Shown here piece after piece: positions 33,701-41,534 of a stretch of 64,000 nt of DNA; position 1 is the stretch's first letter; every line of letters starts with the position of its first letter. Source of the stretch: Oscillospiraceae bacterium (GTDB lineage Bacteria > Bacillota > Clostridia > Oscillospirales > Ruminococcaceae); contig JAAVIC010000001.1 in the NCBI GenBank assembly GCA_014799385.1, positions 53,414-117,413 of the forward strand, read 5' to 3'. Position numbers and translations under genes: made by a program. The notes below the pieces were generated by a model that searched no databases, had not been told where the DNA came from, and saw only the letters and a list, made by a program, of their open reading frames with translations.

Positions 33701-35155
33701 TCAATCCCTCCTATCGGAAAGCAGCTTTTGCTTGATTTCCCACAGCCGTTCGGACAAATCTACGTGATAGGTGTGCGGATTTTCAAACCGCTTCAGCGAA
33801 TCCCACAGCGTTTTCTGCTGCTCAGCGCAGAACCGCTTTATTTCGTCAATCGGCGGCGATTGGTAAACGCATTTTCCGTTCAGAAATACGGGGATTTGCA
33901 GTTCCTTTGCGGTGAAATCCGTCACACGTTTGCGCTTCCATGTGAAGTCCGGGTCGAACAGCTCCAACGAGCCGTCCGCGTTCAGCATATCGGAAATCTG
34001 CTCATCGTGAACGCAGATCAGATCCGCCGCCGCCTTGCCCGTCTTGTTGTCGAAGATTCGGTAAATCTTTTTGTAATGCGGGTTGGTAATCTTCGCCACG
34101 TTCTCGGAGATTTTGATTTTCGGAGTAATAACACCGTTTTCCTCAACGGCGGCAAGCTTGTAAACTCCACCGAACACAGGCTCGGAGCTTGCCGTAATCA
34201 GCCGCTCCCCGACCCCAAACGAATCGATTTTCGCGCCTTGGGCAATCAAATCCGCGATGATGTATTCGTCCAACGAATTGGACGCGATGATTTTGCAGTC
34301 GGGATATCCCGCCGCGTCAAGCATTTTCCGCGCTTCGATCGACAGATATGCGATGTCCCCCGAATCCAGACGTATTCCCACGGGGCGCGCTCCCAACGGC
34401 TTTAAGATATTGTCGAATGCCTTTATCGCGTTCGGGACGCCGCTTTTCAGCACGTTGTAGGTATCCACCAACAGCACCGCTCCGTGCGGATAAACTCGGC
34501 AGTATTCCTCGAATGCCTCCAGCTCCGAATCGAACATCTGAACCCAGCTATGCGCCATTGTTCCCGTTGCGGGAACTCCATACTGCTCGTCCGTCAGCAC
34601 GCACGCCGTACCCGAACAGCCACCGATGTATGCGGCTCTCGCTCCGAGAACCGCGCCGGACGCGCCTTGCGCTCTCCGTGAGCCAAACTCCGAAATCGCC
34701 CGCCCTTGCGCCGCTCTTACGATTCGGCTTGCCTTAGTGGCAATCAGCGACTGATGATTCACCAAGAGCAGCAGCATCGTTTCTATGAGCTGAGCTTGTA
34801 TTGACGGCGCGCGAACCGTTATCAGCGGCTCGTTCGGGAACACGGGAGTTCCCTCGGGAACGGCGAAAATATCCCCCTCGAATCTGAATGTTTTCAGATA
34901 TTCGAGAAAGTCCTCCGAGAAGATTTTCTTGCCGCGCAGAAATCCGATGTCCTCTTCGCTGAAACGCAGATTCTTGATGTAGTCGATAATCTGCTCCAGA
35001 CCCGCAAACACGGCGAATCCGCCGCTATCGGGCACTCGGCGGAAAAACACATCAAAATACGCGATTCGGCTTGCGTGGCGGGTCTTGAAATAACCGTTGC
35101 CCATTGTAAGCTGATAAAAATCGCACAACATCGTCAGATTCTGTTCGTTATTCAT
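33701..35155 (-). CDS. pncB: Nicotinate phosphoribosyltransferase
   Basis: Converts nicotinate and PRPP to nicotinate mononucleotide, the entry step of NAD salvage. 484 residues, normal for the long bacterial type. Motifs: LCDFYQLTMGNGYF at the N-terminus, EFGSRRAQG near 155, DTYNVLKSG and GIRLDSGDIAYLS near 250-265 for PRPP and phosphate binding. It is preceded by a four-base overlap with the membrane protein gene in a pncA operon, so nicotinamide is likely processed to nicotinate and then NaMN by neighbouring products. Confidence 0.95.
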   Translation of the reverse strand: MNNEQNLTMLCDFYQLTMGNGYFKTRHASRIAYFDVFFRRVPDSGGFAVFAGLEQIIDYIKNLRFSEEDIGFLRGKKIFSEDFLEYLKTFRFEGDIFAVPEGTPVFPNEPLITVRAPSIQAQLIETMLLLLVNHQSLIATKASRIVRAAQGRAISEFGSRRAQGASGAVLGARAAYIGGCSGTACVLTDEQYGVPATGTMAHSWVQMFDSELEAFEEYCRVYPHGAVLLVDTYNVLKSGVPNAIKAFDNILKPLGARPVGIRLDSGDIAYLSIEARKMLDAAGYPDCKIIASNSLDEYIIADLIAQGAKIDSFGVGERLITASSEPVFGGVYKLAAVEENGVITPKIKISENVAKITNPHYKKIYRIFDNKTGKAAADLICVHDEQISDMLNADGSLELFDPDFTWKRKRVTDFTAKELQIPVFLNGKCVYQSPPIDEIKRFCAEQQKTLWDSLKRFENPHTYHVDLSERLWEIKQKLLSDRRD

Positions 35156-35688
35156 AATGAACCTCCATTATCCATAACATAAGCGAAAATCAATAACGCT
35201 ATAAATGAAATCTCCAATATAATCCCCAAAACCGTCATCAAAACAGCTTGCCCGTGCGCGGGATTCAGCGCGATAAGCCTGTCCGGGTGTTTCGGGTCGA
35301 ACGCGATTTCATATTCAACACCGTTATCTGCTCTGCGCATAAACGCGGGCGCGGTAAAAGATTCGTTGTATTCCTTGCCCATTCCGTCCTTAAAGCGCAG
35401 TGTAAGAATTACTTTGTATACGGTGCTTCTGCGGAATTTTACGGGCAGAAATTTCTTATCCGCAACCCTTGCGGTGACGTGTTCCCAATTTTCTATGCGT
35501 CCCCTGTTCACAAGCAGCCAAATGGGACGGACAAACAGTGTAGCCGTCATAGTAAGAAATCCCGCAAAAATGAAAAACTCGGGAGAACCAATTCCTACAG
35601 CGATGTTCAACACAAACCCGCCAAGTATTATCAGCCACGCCGAAATCAGAACGACACGTTCCCAGACCTTGAACGTTCCGTTTATCAT
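35152..35688 (-). CDS. DUF3592-like membrane protein in NAD salvage operon
   Basis: 178 residues with two N-terminal helices (VVLISAWLIILGGFVLNIAV, FFIFAGFLTMTATLFV), a central soluble beta domain (TVYKVILTLRFKDGMGKEY) and a C-terminal helix (VLMTVLGIILEISFIALLIF). Both ends overlap neighbours by four bases (ATGA), so it is co-translated with pncA and pncB. Role unknown; a vitamin-linked membrane function is only a guess from context. Confidence 0.78.
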   Translation of the reverse strand: MINGTFKVWERVVLISAWLIILGGFVLNIAVGIGSPEFFIFAGFLTMTATLFVRPIWLLVNRGRIENWEHVTARVADKKFLPVKFRRSTVYKVILTLRFKDGMGKEYNESFTAPAFMRRADNGVEYEIAFDPKHPDRLIALNPAHGQAVLMTVLGIILEISFIALLIFAYVMDNGGSL

Positions 35689-36203
35689 ATCACATCAACC
35701 TGTACGCTTTTCATTACCTCAAGCGTCGCCTTATGCTTTTCGCTGTCGAATGACGCGCAAGCCTTACTGTCAACAACGATTCGGCTTTCGGGCAGGGCGG
35801 CTTTGGCGATTACCGCGTTGGAAACCACGCAGATGTCCGTAACCAGTCCGCACAATTCCACCTCATCGTAATTTCCGCGTTTCAAAATCTCCGCCAGTTC
35901 CAACGACCCGAAAGACGGCTTTTTAATCACAATATCACTCGGAGTGACGCACTCGGCGATTTTTCCGTACAGCGCGTGACCGACCGTGCCGTCAACGCAG
36001 TGCTTTACGGGGAGTTTTCTGCCCTCGGCGGTGGAGAGATAATCCTCGCCGTGGGTATCCAGCGTGAAAATCACCTGTCCGCCGTTATTGCGGCACTCGG
36101 AAATCTTCTCAAGGATAATCGGTTCGAGAAGTTCCGCGCCCGCGAAGCCCAATGCGCCGTTGACGAAATCGTTTTGGTAATCAATTACAATCAAAGCCTT
36201 CAT
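35685..36203 (-). CDS. pncA: Nicotinamidase/isochorismatase family hydrolase
   Basis: 172 residues from ATG 36203 behind AGGAGA. Asp8 in LIVIDYQNDFVNG, a Lys in VIKKPSFGS and Cys in LCGLVTDICVVSNAV form the family's Asp-Lys-Cys triad. LDTHGEDYLS supplies metal-ligand residues. Hydrolyses nicotinamide to nicotinate; location immediately before pncB supports this over other isochorismatase-like activities. First gene of the operon. Confidence 0.88.
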   Translation of the reverse strand: MKALIVIDYQNDFVNGALGFAGAELLEPIILEKISECRNNGGQVIFTLDTHGEDYLSTAEGRKLPVKHCVDGTVGHALYGKIAECVTPSDIVIKKPSFGSLELAEILKRGNYDEVELCGLVTDICVVSNAVIAKAALPESRIVVDSKACASFDSEKHKATLEVMKSVQVDVI

Positions 36204-36314
36204 AATGTTAAAGTCTCCTGATAATTTTCCCGAAGGGAATCGGGATTCCAAAGGGGCATTGCCACTTTGGCAGGGGGTGTGGGGGACGGAGTCCCCCACT
36301 TAACTCCCTCAGTT

Positions 36315-37679
36315 CTACTTCTTTTTCCTCTTAAAATTCTTCTGCCAGTTTTCGATAACCTTAGGCTGCGACCGCTCCACTACAAGCGAGTTCGGCGGAA
36401 CGTCCTTGGTGATTGTCGAGCCTGCCGCGGTAGTCGCGTTTTCGCCGACCTTGACGGGCGCAATCAGGTTGGTATTGCAGCCGAGGAATGCGTTAGCACC
36501 GATTTCGGTGCGGTATTTGTTGATACCGTCATAGTTCGCGGTAACACAGCCACAGCCGAAGTTCACTCCGCGTCCGACATCGCTGTCGCCGATGTATGTA
36601 AGGTGCGCAACGGCGGTATTTTCGCCGATGTCGCTGTTCTTTATCTCCACGAAATCGCCGATTTTCACGCCCTTGCGGATCACCGTTCCGGGGCGGAGCT
36701 GCGCAAACGGACCGATCTTCACGTTGTCCTCCACCGTTGAGGAATACGCTTGAACATTGTTGAGAATAACGTTATCTCCGACAGTGCAGTCCTCAATATG
36801 GGAATTTGCGCCGATTTCGCAATTCTTTCCGATAACCGTATTTCCGAGAATTATCGTGTTCGGGAGAATAGTGGTATCGCAGCCGATTTTCACCTCGGGA
36901 GAAATGATGATTCCGTCCGTGGAGAGGAAGTTCACGCCCTCGTCCATCAGCCGCTCCATAACGCGTATCCGCGCGGATTCGTTAAGCTCCAACAAAGCCT
37001 TGCGCGTGTTCGCGCCCAGTACAATGTCGGGATTATCGCTCTTAAACGCGAACGCGTTTCCGATAATTTCCACGCAGTCGGTGAGGTAAAACTCTCCGGC
37101 GGCATTGTTCGCCGAAAGCTGCGGCAAAGCGTACAACAGCCGCTCGGAGTTAAACCAATACGCGCCGCTGTTCACCTCGCATATTTCAAGCTCATCGGGG
37201 GAACAATCCTTGTGTTCGCGAATCGCGGAGAGCCTGTCGCCATCGCGGATAATTCTTCCGTAGCCGTCCGGATTTGCGATGTCGGCGGTAATCACCGTCA
37301 CGGACGCGCGCGACTGCTTGTGGAACTCCAGCGACCGCCGCAGTGTTTTTGCGTCAATAAACGGAGCGTCTCCGTTTAATACGCATACGCAGTCCATCGC
37401 GCCGATAAACTCCGCAGCCTGTTTTACCGCGTCACCCGTACCGAGCTGCTGCCCCTGAAAATAAGTATGGACTATTTCGCCGCGATTTTCAAGGAATTGT
37501 TCGGTCTGTTCGCGACCGAATCCCGTGATTACGGCGACCTCATCGAATCCGAACTCCGACACAGCGTCCAACACCCAGCCCAGCATCGGTTTTTTCAGTA
37601 CCTCGCACAGCACCTTGGGACGATCGGAGAGCATACGCTTTCCCGCGCCGCCCGCCAGAATTATGCAGCCTGTTGTCAT
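36315..37679 (-). CDS. glmU: Bifunctional GlmU (UDP-GlcNAc synthesis)
   Basis: Acetylates glucosamine-1-phosphate and couples it to UTP, giving UDP-GlcNAc for peptidoglycan. 454 residues. The uridyltransferase domain starts IILAGGAGKRMLSDRPKVLCE. The C-terminal left-handed beta helix has hexapeptide repeats from about 250 (VKIGCDTTILPNTIILGNT) and the acetyltransferase region VAHLTYIGDSDVGRGVNFGCG and NYDGINKYRT. GGAGG precedes the start. A MITE-like element separates it from the divergent PH-domain gene. A hairpin at 36278-36300 lies just downstream. Confidence 0.97.
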   Translation of the reverse strand: MTTGCIILAGGAGKRMLSDRPKVLCEVLKKPMLGWVLDAVSEFGFDEVAVITGFGREQTEQFLENRGEIVHTYFQGQQLGTGDAVKQAAEFIGAMDCVCVLNGDAPFIDAKTLRRSLEFHKQSRASVTVITADIANPDGYGRIIRDGDRLSAIREHKDCSPDELEICEVNSGAYWFNSERLLYALPQLSANNAAGEFYLTDCVEIIGNAFAFKSDNPDIVLGANTRKALLELNESARIRVMERLMDEGVNFLSTDGIIISPEVKIGCDTTILPNTIILGNTVIGKNCEIGANSHIEDCTVGDNVILNNVQAYSSTVEDNVKIGPFAQLRPGTVIRKGVKIGDFVEIKNSDIGENTAVAHLTYIGDSDVGRGVNFGCGCVTANYDGINKYRTEIGANAFLGCNTNLIAPVKVGENATTAAGSTITKDVPPNSLVVERSQPKVIENWQKNFKRKKK

Positions 37680-37705
37680 ATAAGTTACCTCCGGAGATAT
37701 ATTTA

Positions 37706-37864
37706 GGGCATCTCTAAAAACCGGTTTGAAAAGGGAAAATCGGCAGAGTGCGTCGGCTTTCCTAGCAGCCGACGAAGCAAGGCTGTATGCCTTGCGAGGA
37801 GGTTTGACGACGCAGACGGCGTGCTATGTCGATTTTTCCTCAAACAAGGTTTTTAGAGGTGACC
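37706..37864. mobile_element. MITE-like element with imperfect terminal inverted repeats
   Basis: The left end GGGCATCTCTAAAAACC matches the inverted right end GGTCACCTCTAAAAACC at 14 of 17 positions and pairing continues inward (GGGAAAATCG/CGATTTTTCC). 159 bases without a gene, between divergent glmU and the PH-domain gene. Its right end contributes AGAGGTG, the ribosome site of the next gene. Confidence 0.7.
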
Positions 37865-37866
37865 AT

Positions 37867-39078
37867 ATGAGTTTTTTTCTTTATTACATTTTACGGCGAT
37901 TCTTTGTCCGCCTTGAATTTACAAACAATGAGATCCGCCTTGAAAAGGGGATTTTTATCAAACGCGCCGCCGTTCTCCCCGTAAGAGCAATCACCGAAAC
38001 CGCGGTGAAACGCACGCTTTTACTGCGTCTCTTCCGCGCCAAGGAGGCAGAGATCCATACCCTCGGCGGAAAAATCAAATTCTATCTTCATAAAAACGAG
38101 AGCTTGCCGTTTCTTCCGGAATTTCACACCGCGCAAATCAAACCGCGATTCGGGGAGATTCTGTTCGGAGCGTTTATCGATACCCGCGCCCTCGGCGGAA
38201 TCTTTGTGTTTGTCGCGATTCTGCGGAAAATCGGCGCGCTGTTCGGCGGTGATTACAGCAACAGAATCGTTGCCGCCATAACGGACGCCGCCGAGAACGT
38301 CACCCGCGCGTTGGAGCTGCTCCACATCGCCGTGCCGAAAATAGCGGCAACGTTGGCGGTGTTCGCGCTTGCCTCCTGGATAATCGCTTTCCTGCGGAAA
38401 ACGGCAAGGATGTCGCGGTTTGAAATCTCGCGGCGCGGGAATATCCTAATGGTTAAAAGCGGACTGATCACATTATATGAACACACGCTTGTACTCAATT
38501 CCAACGGTTTTTTCGCCGTCTCGCGGGATACGATAACCACTATCATCGCGGGGCGCGCACCGCTGTATCTGCATAACACAATGATTCTCCCGTGCGTAAA
38601 ACGCAAGGATTTACCGAGAACACTCCGCACGCTCTGTGGAATGACGCTTCCGAAAACCAAAATCCCGCCGCCCAAACGCGCGTTTATGGGATTCTGCGGC
38701 GCGCCGCTCGGTTGGAGTGCCGCGTTCGCCGCGGCATTGGTGATTATCTATTCCACAAAGCTCCGCGCGGCAATGCTCCTGAAGACCGCTTTATACAGCG
38801 GTTTTCTAGTCAGCCTTTATGCCGCCGCAATTTGCCTGTTGTATATGAAACGCTCGGGTATCGCGGCAGAGGAGAGCGTCTGCGTTTCCTCGCGAAAGGG
38901 ATTGCGGTTGTACAATTCCGTTTTCCCGCGCGGAAATATCCGTATGGAAACACGCTCGCAGAGCCTGTTCCAGCTTAAATCGGGGTTGTGCAATCTCAAA
39001 ATCTCAACACATGGGAAACGTAAATTTGCAGCGCGGCAGCTTATCAAAAGCGAAACTCCGCGCTGTATTCGGTCTTGA
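37867..39078 (+). CDS. Membrane protein with bacterial PH domains (YdbT-like)
   Basis: 403 residues from ATG 37867, chosen because AGAGGTG sits eight bases upstream; the longer frame runs through the MITE. Two hydrophobic regions (FGAFIDTRALGGIFVFVAIL; AATLAVFALASWIIAF, and a pair near residues 310-350) alternate with soluble blocks. FTNNEIRLEKGIFIKRAAVLP and SRRGNILMVKSGLITLYEHT are the typical starts of bPH_2 domains. Related YdbS/YdbT proteins help resist some bacteriocins, but the role here is unknown. The 3' end overlaps the convergent 39044 gene by 35 bases. Confidence 0.78.
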   Translation: MSFFLYYILRRFFVRLEFTNNEIRLEKGIFIKRAAVLPVRAITETAVKRTLLLRLFRAKEAEIHTLGGKIKFYLHKNESLPFLPEFHTAQIKPRFGEILFGAFIDTRALGGIFVFVAILRKIGALFGGDYSNRIVAAITDAAENVTRALELLHIAVPKIAATLAVFALASWIIAFLRKTARMSRFEISRRGNILMVKSGLITLYEHTLVLNSNGFFAVSRDTITTIIAGRAPLYLHNTMILPCVKRKDLPRTLRTLCGMTLPKTKIPPPKRAFMGFCGAPLGWSAAFAAALVIIYSTKLRAAMLLKTALYSGFLVSLYAAAICLLYMKRSGIAAEESVCVSSRKGLRLYNSVFPRGNIRMETRSQSLFQLKSGLCNLKISTHGKRKFAARQLIKSETPRCIRS

Positions 39079-39415
39079 CCGCGTTCTCCCCATCAACCGC
39101 CCACGAAATGATTTCCGCGACTGTTTTCGGGGTCACGATTTCGGGAATCGCAAACGGCAAAGGATACCTCTCCCAACAACCGCTTGTCGGCTTGCCTTGG
39201 AAGATTCTTCCCTTGCTTACGGCATACGGAGTCGGCGCGTTCAGCGGAATCGTCAGAATCAGCGCTTTATCCTCCGAAACGATATGCAGAAACGGAGTTT
39301 CCCAATCGTTGCTTGAAACGCGCTCCCAATAGTCGCGGTCGCCCGCAAGGACGTACCAGACGTAATTTTTCCCGGCGCAGACGATTTTGCGGCGGTGCTT
39401 TTTTGCAACAGCCAT
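39044..39415 (-). CDS. Hypothetical protein
   Basis: 123 residues, ATG behind GGAGTGATCC. Compact, mixed alpha/beta, many aromatic residues (GKNYVWYVLAGDRDYWER; SGCWERYPLPFAIPE), no signal peptide or membrane segment. Not recognised. It ends inside the convergent PH-domain gene and starts ten bases past the decarboxylase stop, so the two may be co-transcribed. Confidence 0.68.
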   Translation of the reverse strand: MAVAKKHRRKIVCAGKNYVWYVLAGDRDYWERVSSNDWETPFLHIVSEDKALILTIPLNAPTPYAVSKGRIFQGKPTSGCWERYPLPFAIPEIVTPKTVAEIISWAVDGENAVKTEYSAEFRF

Positions 39416-39424
39416 AATCGTGGA

Positions 39425-40714
39425 TCACTCCTTGTTTGTAATCACAGAAACGGATTTCACCCCGTGCAGCCTCATCGCAGCAATCGCGTCATCATCAATT
39501 ACCTCTCCCGGGAACACGATCGGCACTCCCGGAGGGCAATGGGACTTCATTGCGCCGCAGACACCGCCCTTAGCCTGTTCGAGCGGTACGGTGCGGCAGG
39601 GTCTCCATACCGCATCCCACATCGGCAGAGCGGCTTTCGGCTTAATGTGAGGATATTGCACGAGCGGCTTCGGCCTCGTCATCGAGATAAACGAAATAGC
39701 CATCTCCGCGCGTTCGCAATCCTCATATGTACTTATCGCCGAGAACATCAGAACCACATAGTTCTGATCCGCCATCTCGCACTCCACACCGTTTCCACGC
39801 AGCAGAGAGGAAAGCTCGTATCCCGACATTCCGCACTCCCGCGCGTTGATCGTCACTCTCAGCGGGTCGCTTTTCTTCAGCGGAACACCCATCTCTGTAA
39901 GTTTTTCCTTGAGATTTGCCACTGCCTCGCAAGCGTTGTTCACAATTTGCGGATTTCCAACGATCATTCCGTTGAACTTATCAAGGCTTTCGAGAATCAA
40001 ATAGGACGGGCTTGCCGTGCCGAACATCCCCATAAACTCTTTTGCGCGCGAGGAATCTGTGCCGTTGGCGAAGTGCAAGTACCCGCCGCCCGTCAAAACC
40101 GGGAGCGTCTTGTGCGCGGATTCCGCGCTCATCAGCGGAAATCCAAGCTCCATCGGGTGCAGATACTCTCTGCCGAATTTCTTTTTATCCACAAACCGCA
40201 GATACGCGCCGTGAGCGTTGTCAACAATCACCGGAATTTTCGGATTTACGAATCTCCACGTTCCGCCGTAGTAGTCCACATTGGTGATAAACAGCGCGTC
40301 CGCGCCGCGAATCGCCTCGGCATCGTATTTTACATTTGCGGAGAGGTACTCCTCGGGATACAGCCACTTGATGTTCATATGGAGCAGCGTTGCCGCGTAA
40401 CTCAGCGCCCGATGGGAATATCTGGAGGCAGCGATGGTCTTACAGCCTTGAGATTTCAGAACCGCCATTGCCGCCTGAATCGCAAGAGTGCTTCCCTCGC
40501 AGGAATAGCAAGTCTTTGCCGCTCCGAAAATCCGCGCCGCAAACATCTCGGAAGTGCCGATTATACCGTTTGTAATATCGGATTCATAGAGATTATCCGC
40601 TCCGTATATTTCGGTAATATCGTGCGGAGTTTCTCCCTTATGCCCCGGCATATGAAGCCGCAGCTTGTTTTCACTTGTGTACTTATCCAGAAATCTGCAA
40701 ATAGGTGTGTTCAT
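39425..40714 (-). CDS. PLP-dependent Orn/Lys/Arg decarboxylase family protein
   Basis: 429 residues, short form of the aspartate-aminotransferase-fold decarboxylases (SpeA/YaaO type). RLHMPGHKGETP is the family start motif, CYSCEGSTLAIQAAM lines the cofactor site, PVIVDNAHGAY carries the Asp and His contacts, and SAHKTLPVLTGGGYL contains the PLP lysine near residue 220. Likely makes a polyamine precursor from arginine, lysine or ornithine; substrate not determinable here. AAGGAG precedes the ATG. Confidence 0.9.
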   Translation of the reverse strand: MNTPICRFLDKYTSENKLRLHMPGHKGETPHDITEIYGADNLYESDITNGIIGTSEMFAARIFGAAKTCYSCEGSTLAIQAAMAVLKSQGCKTIAASRYSHRALSYAATLLHMNIKWLYPEEYLSANVKYDAEAIRGADALFITNVDYYGGTWRFVNPKIPVIVDNAHGAYLRFVDKKKFGREYLHPMELGFPLMSAESAHKTLPVLTGGGYLHFANGTDSSRAKEFMGMFGTASPSYLILESLDKFNGMIVGNPQIVNNACEAVANLKEKLTEMGVPLKKSDPLRVTINARECGMSGYELSSLLRGNGVECEMADQNYVVLMFSAISTYEDCERAEMAISFISMTRPKPLVQYPHIKPKAALPMWDAVWRPCRTVPLEQAKGGVCGAMKSHCPPGVPIVFPGEVIDDDAIAAMRLHGVKSVSVITNKE

Positions 40715-40732
40715 AGCAACTCCTTATGTGGA

Positions 40733-40770
40733 ATAAAAGGTGTTAAGCCCTCGTACAGACTTAACACCTT
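40733..40770 (-). terminator. Terminator of the tiny-gene cluster
   Basis: AAGGTGTTAAG and CTTAACACCTT, 11-bp stem; on the minus strand TTTTATT follows. Confidence 0.82.
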
Positions 40771-40791
40771 GAAATATACGGTCGATGCGGA

Positions 40792-40965
40792 TTACGAATT
40801 TGGTTTTTTATCAAGTTTAGTAGTCACAATTCCCATTGCTTCGAGTTTTGCGGCTACCAAATTCAATTGATATTCAGCTTCTTCTTTTGGGTTATCGGTT
40901 GTAAGAATCCGCTGAAGATTTGCGTAGCTATCAATCAATAAAGCAGCTAATTCCATATCCTGCAT
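40792..40965 (-). CDS. Tiny helical protein, paralogue 2
   Basis: 57 residues, starts MQDMELAALLIDSYANLQRI behind GGGCGGGTG; EAEYQLNLVAAKLEAMGIVT follows. About 60 percent identical to the protein encoded just upstream. No signal peptide or Cys. Not recognised; not like a typical RiPP precursor because there is no leader/core boundary. Confidence 0.75.
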   Translation of the reverse strand: MQDMELAALLIDSYANLQRILTTDNPKEEAEYQLNLVAAKLEAMGIVTTKLDKKPNS

Positions 40966-40994
40966 TTTATTCACCCGCCCTTTTTCGGGCAACA

Positions 40995-41162
40995 CTATTC
41001 GCTTATGTGTAAATCGCTTGTTACAATGCCCATTGCTTCAAGCTTTGCCTTAACCAATTTTAATTGATATTCGGCTTCCTTTTTGGAATCATCACTTTTA
41101 ACAATTCTCTCAAGTATGGCAAAACTATCAATCAAATTAACAAGCATTCCCTTATCCTGCAT
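40995..41162 (-). CDS. Tiny helical protein, paralogue 1
   Basis: 55 residues from ATG 41162 (GGGAGGG upstream): MQDKGMLVNLIDSFAILERI, then EAEYQLKLVKAKLEAMGIVT. Tandem paralogue of the next gene, with similar spacer DNA (TTTTTCGGGCAAC). Predicted all-helical, possibly a helical hairpin. Function unknown. Confidence 0.75.
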   Translation of the reverse strand: MQDKGMLVNLIDSFAILERIVKSDDSKKEAEYQLKLVKAKLEAMGIVTSDLHISE

Positions 41163-41215
41163 TTTATTCACCCTCCCTTTTTCGGGCAACGACTTTTTTG
41201 TTGTGCAGTGCTGCC

Positions 41216-41362
41216 TTAATTTTGCTTGCTGCAAATTGCCTCATATTTTTCTACAAGCTTTTGAAAATCCTCGAGGGTTTGGCAGCTTTGTAAATCATTT
41301 AAGATTTTTTGCTGTTCCAGCTGCTTAGCCAGTTTTTCAATTGTTTCGGCATTGTTGGGCAT
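41216..41362 (-). CDS. Tiny helical protein, first of three
   Basis: 48 residues: MPNNAETIEKLAKQLEQQ, then KILNDLQSCQTLEDFQKL. ATG at 41362 has GAGGAGG seven bases upstream. Amphipathic coiled-coil-like, unrelated in sequence to the two following genes but in the same run, upstream of a shared terminator. Too short for routine gene callers. Confidence 0.68.
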   Translation of the reverse strand: MPNNAETIEKLAKQLEQQKILNDLQSCQTLEDFQKLVEKYEAICSKQN

Positions 41363-41534
41363 TTTATCAACCTCCTCATAATAAATAATTATACCATATT
41401 TTTAGTTCCCAATATTGTGTTGATTTCAGTCGAACGCAGTTTGCTGTAAGGATATTGGGTTATCTTTATTATACCACGGATTTGCCGAGATGTCAAGTCT
41501 GTATTCGGTTTTCAAGGAACTTTAATTTCAATCG

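Noticed and set aside
36267..36310. Gene start upstream of pncA at 36299
   Set aside because: The extra 32 residues (GDSVPHTPCQSG...) come from a hairpin region and have no ribosome site; ATG 36203 has AGGAGA.
39395..40870. 491-codon plus-strand frame over the decarboxylase
   Set aside because: The minus strand encodes a clear PLP enzyme; the plus frame has no family signature.
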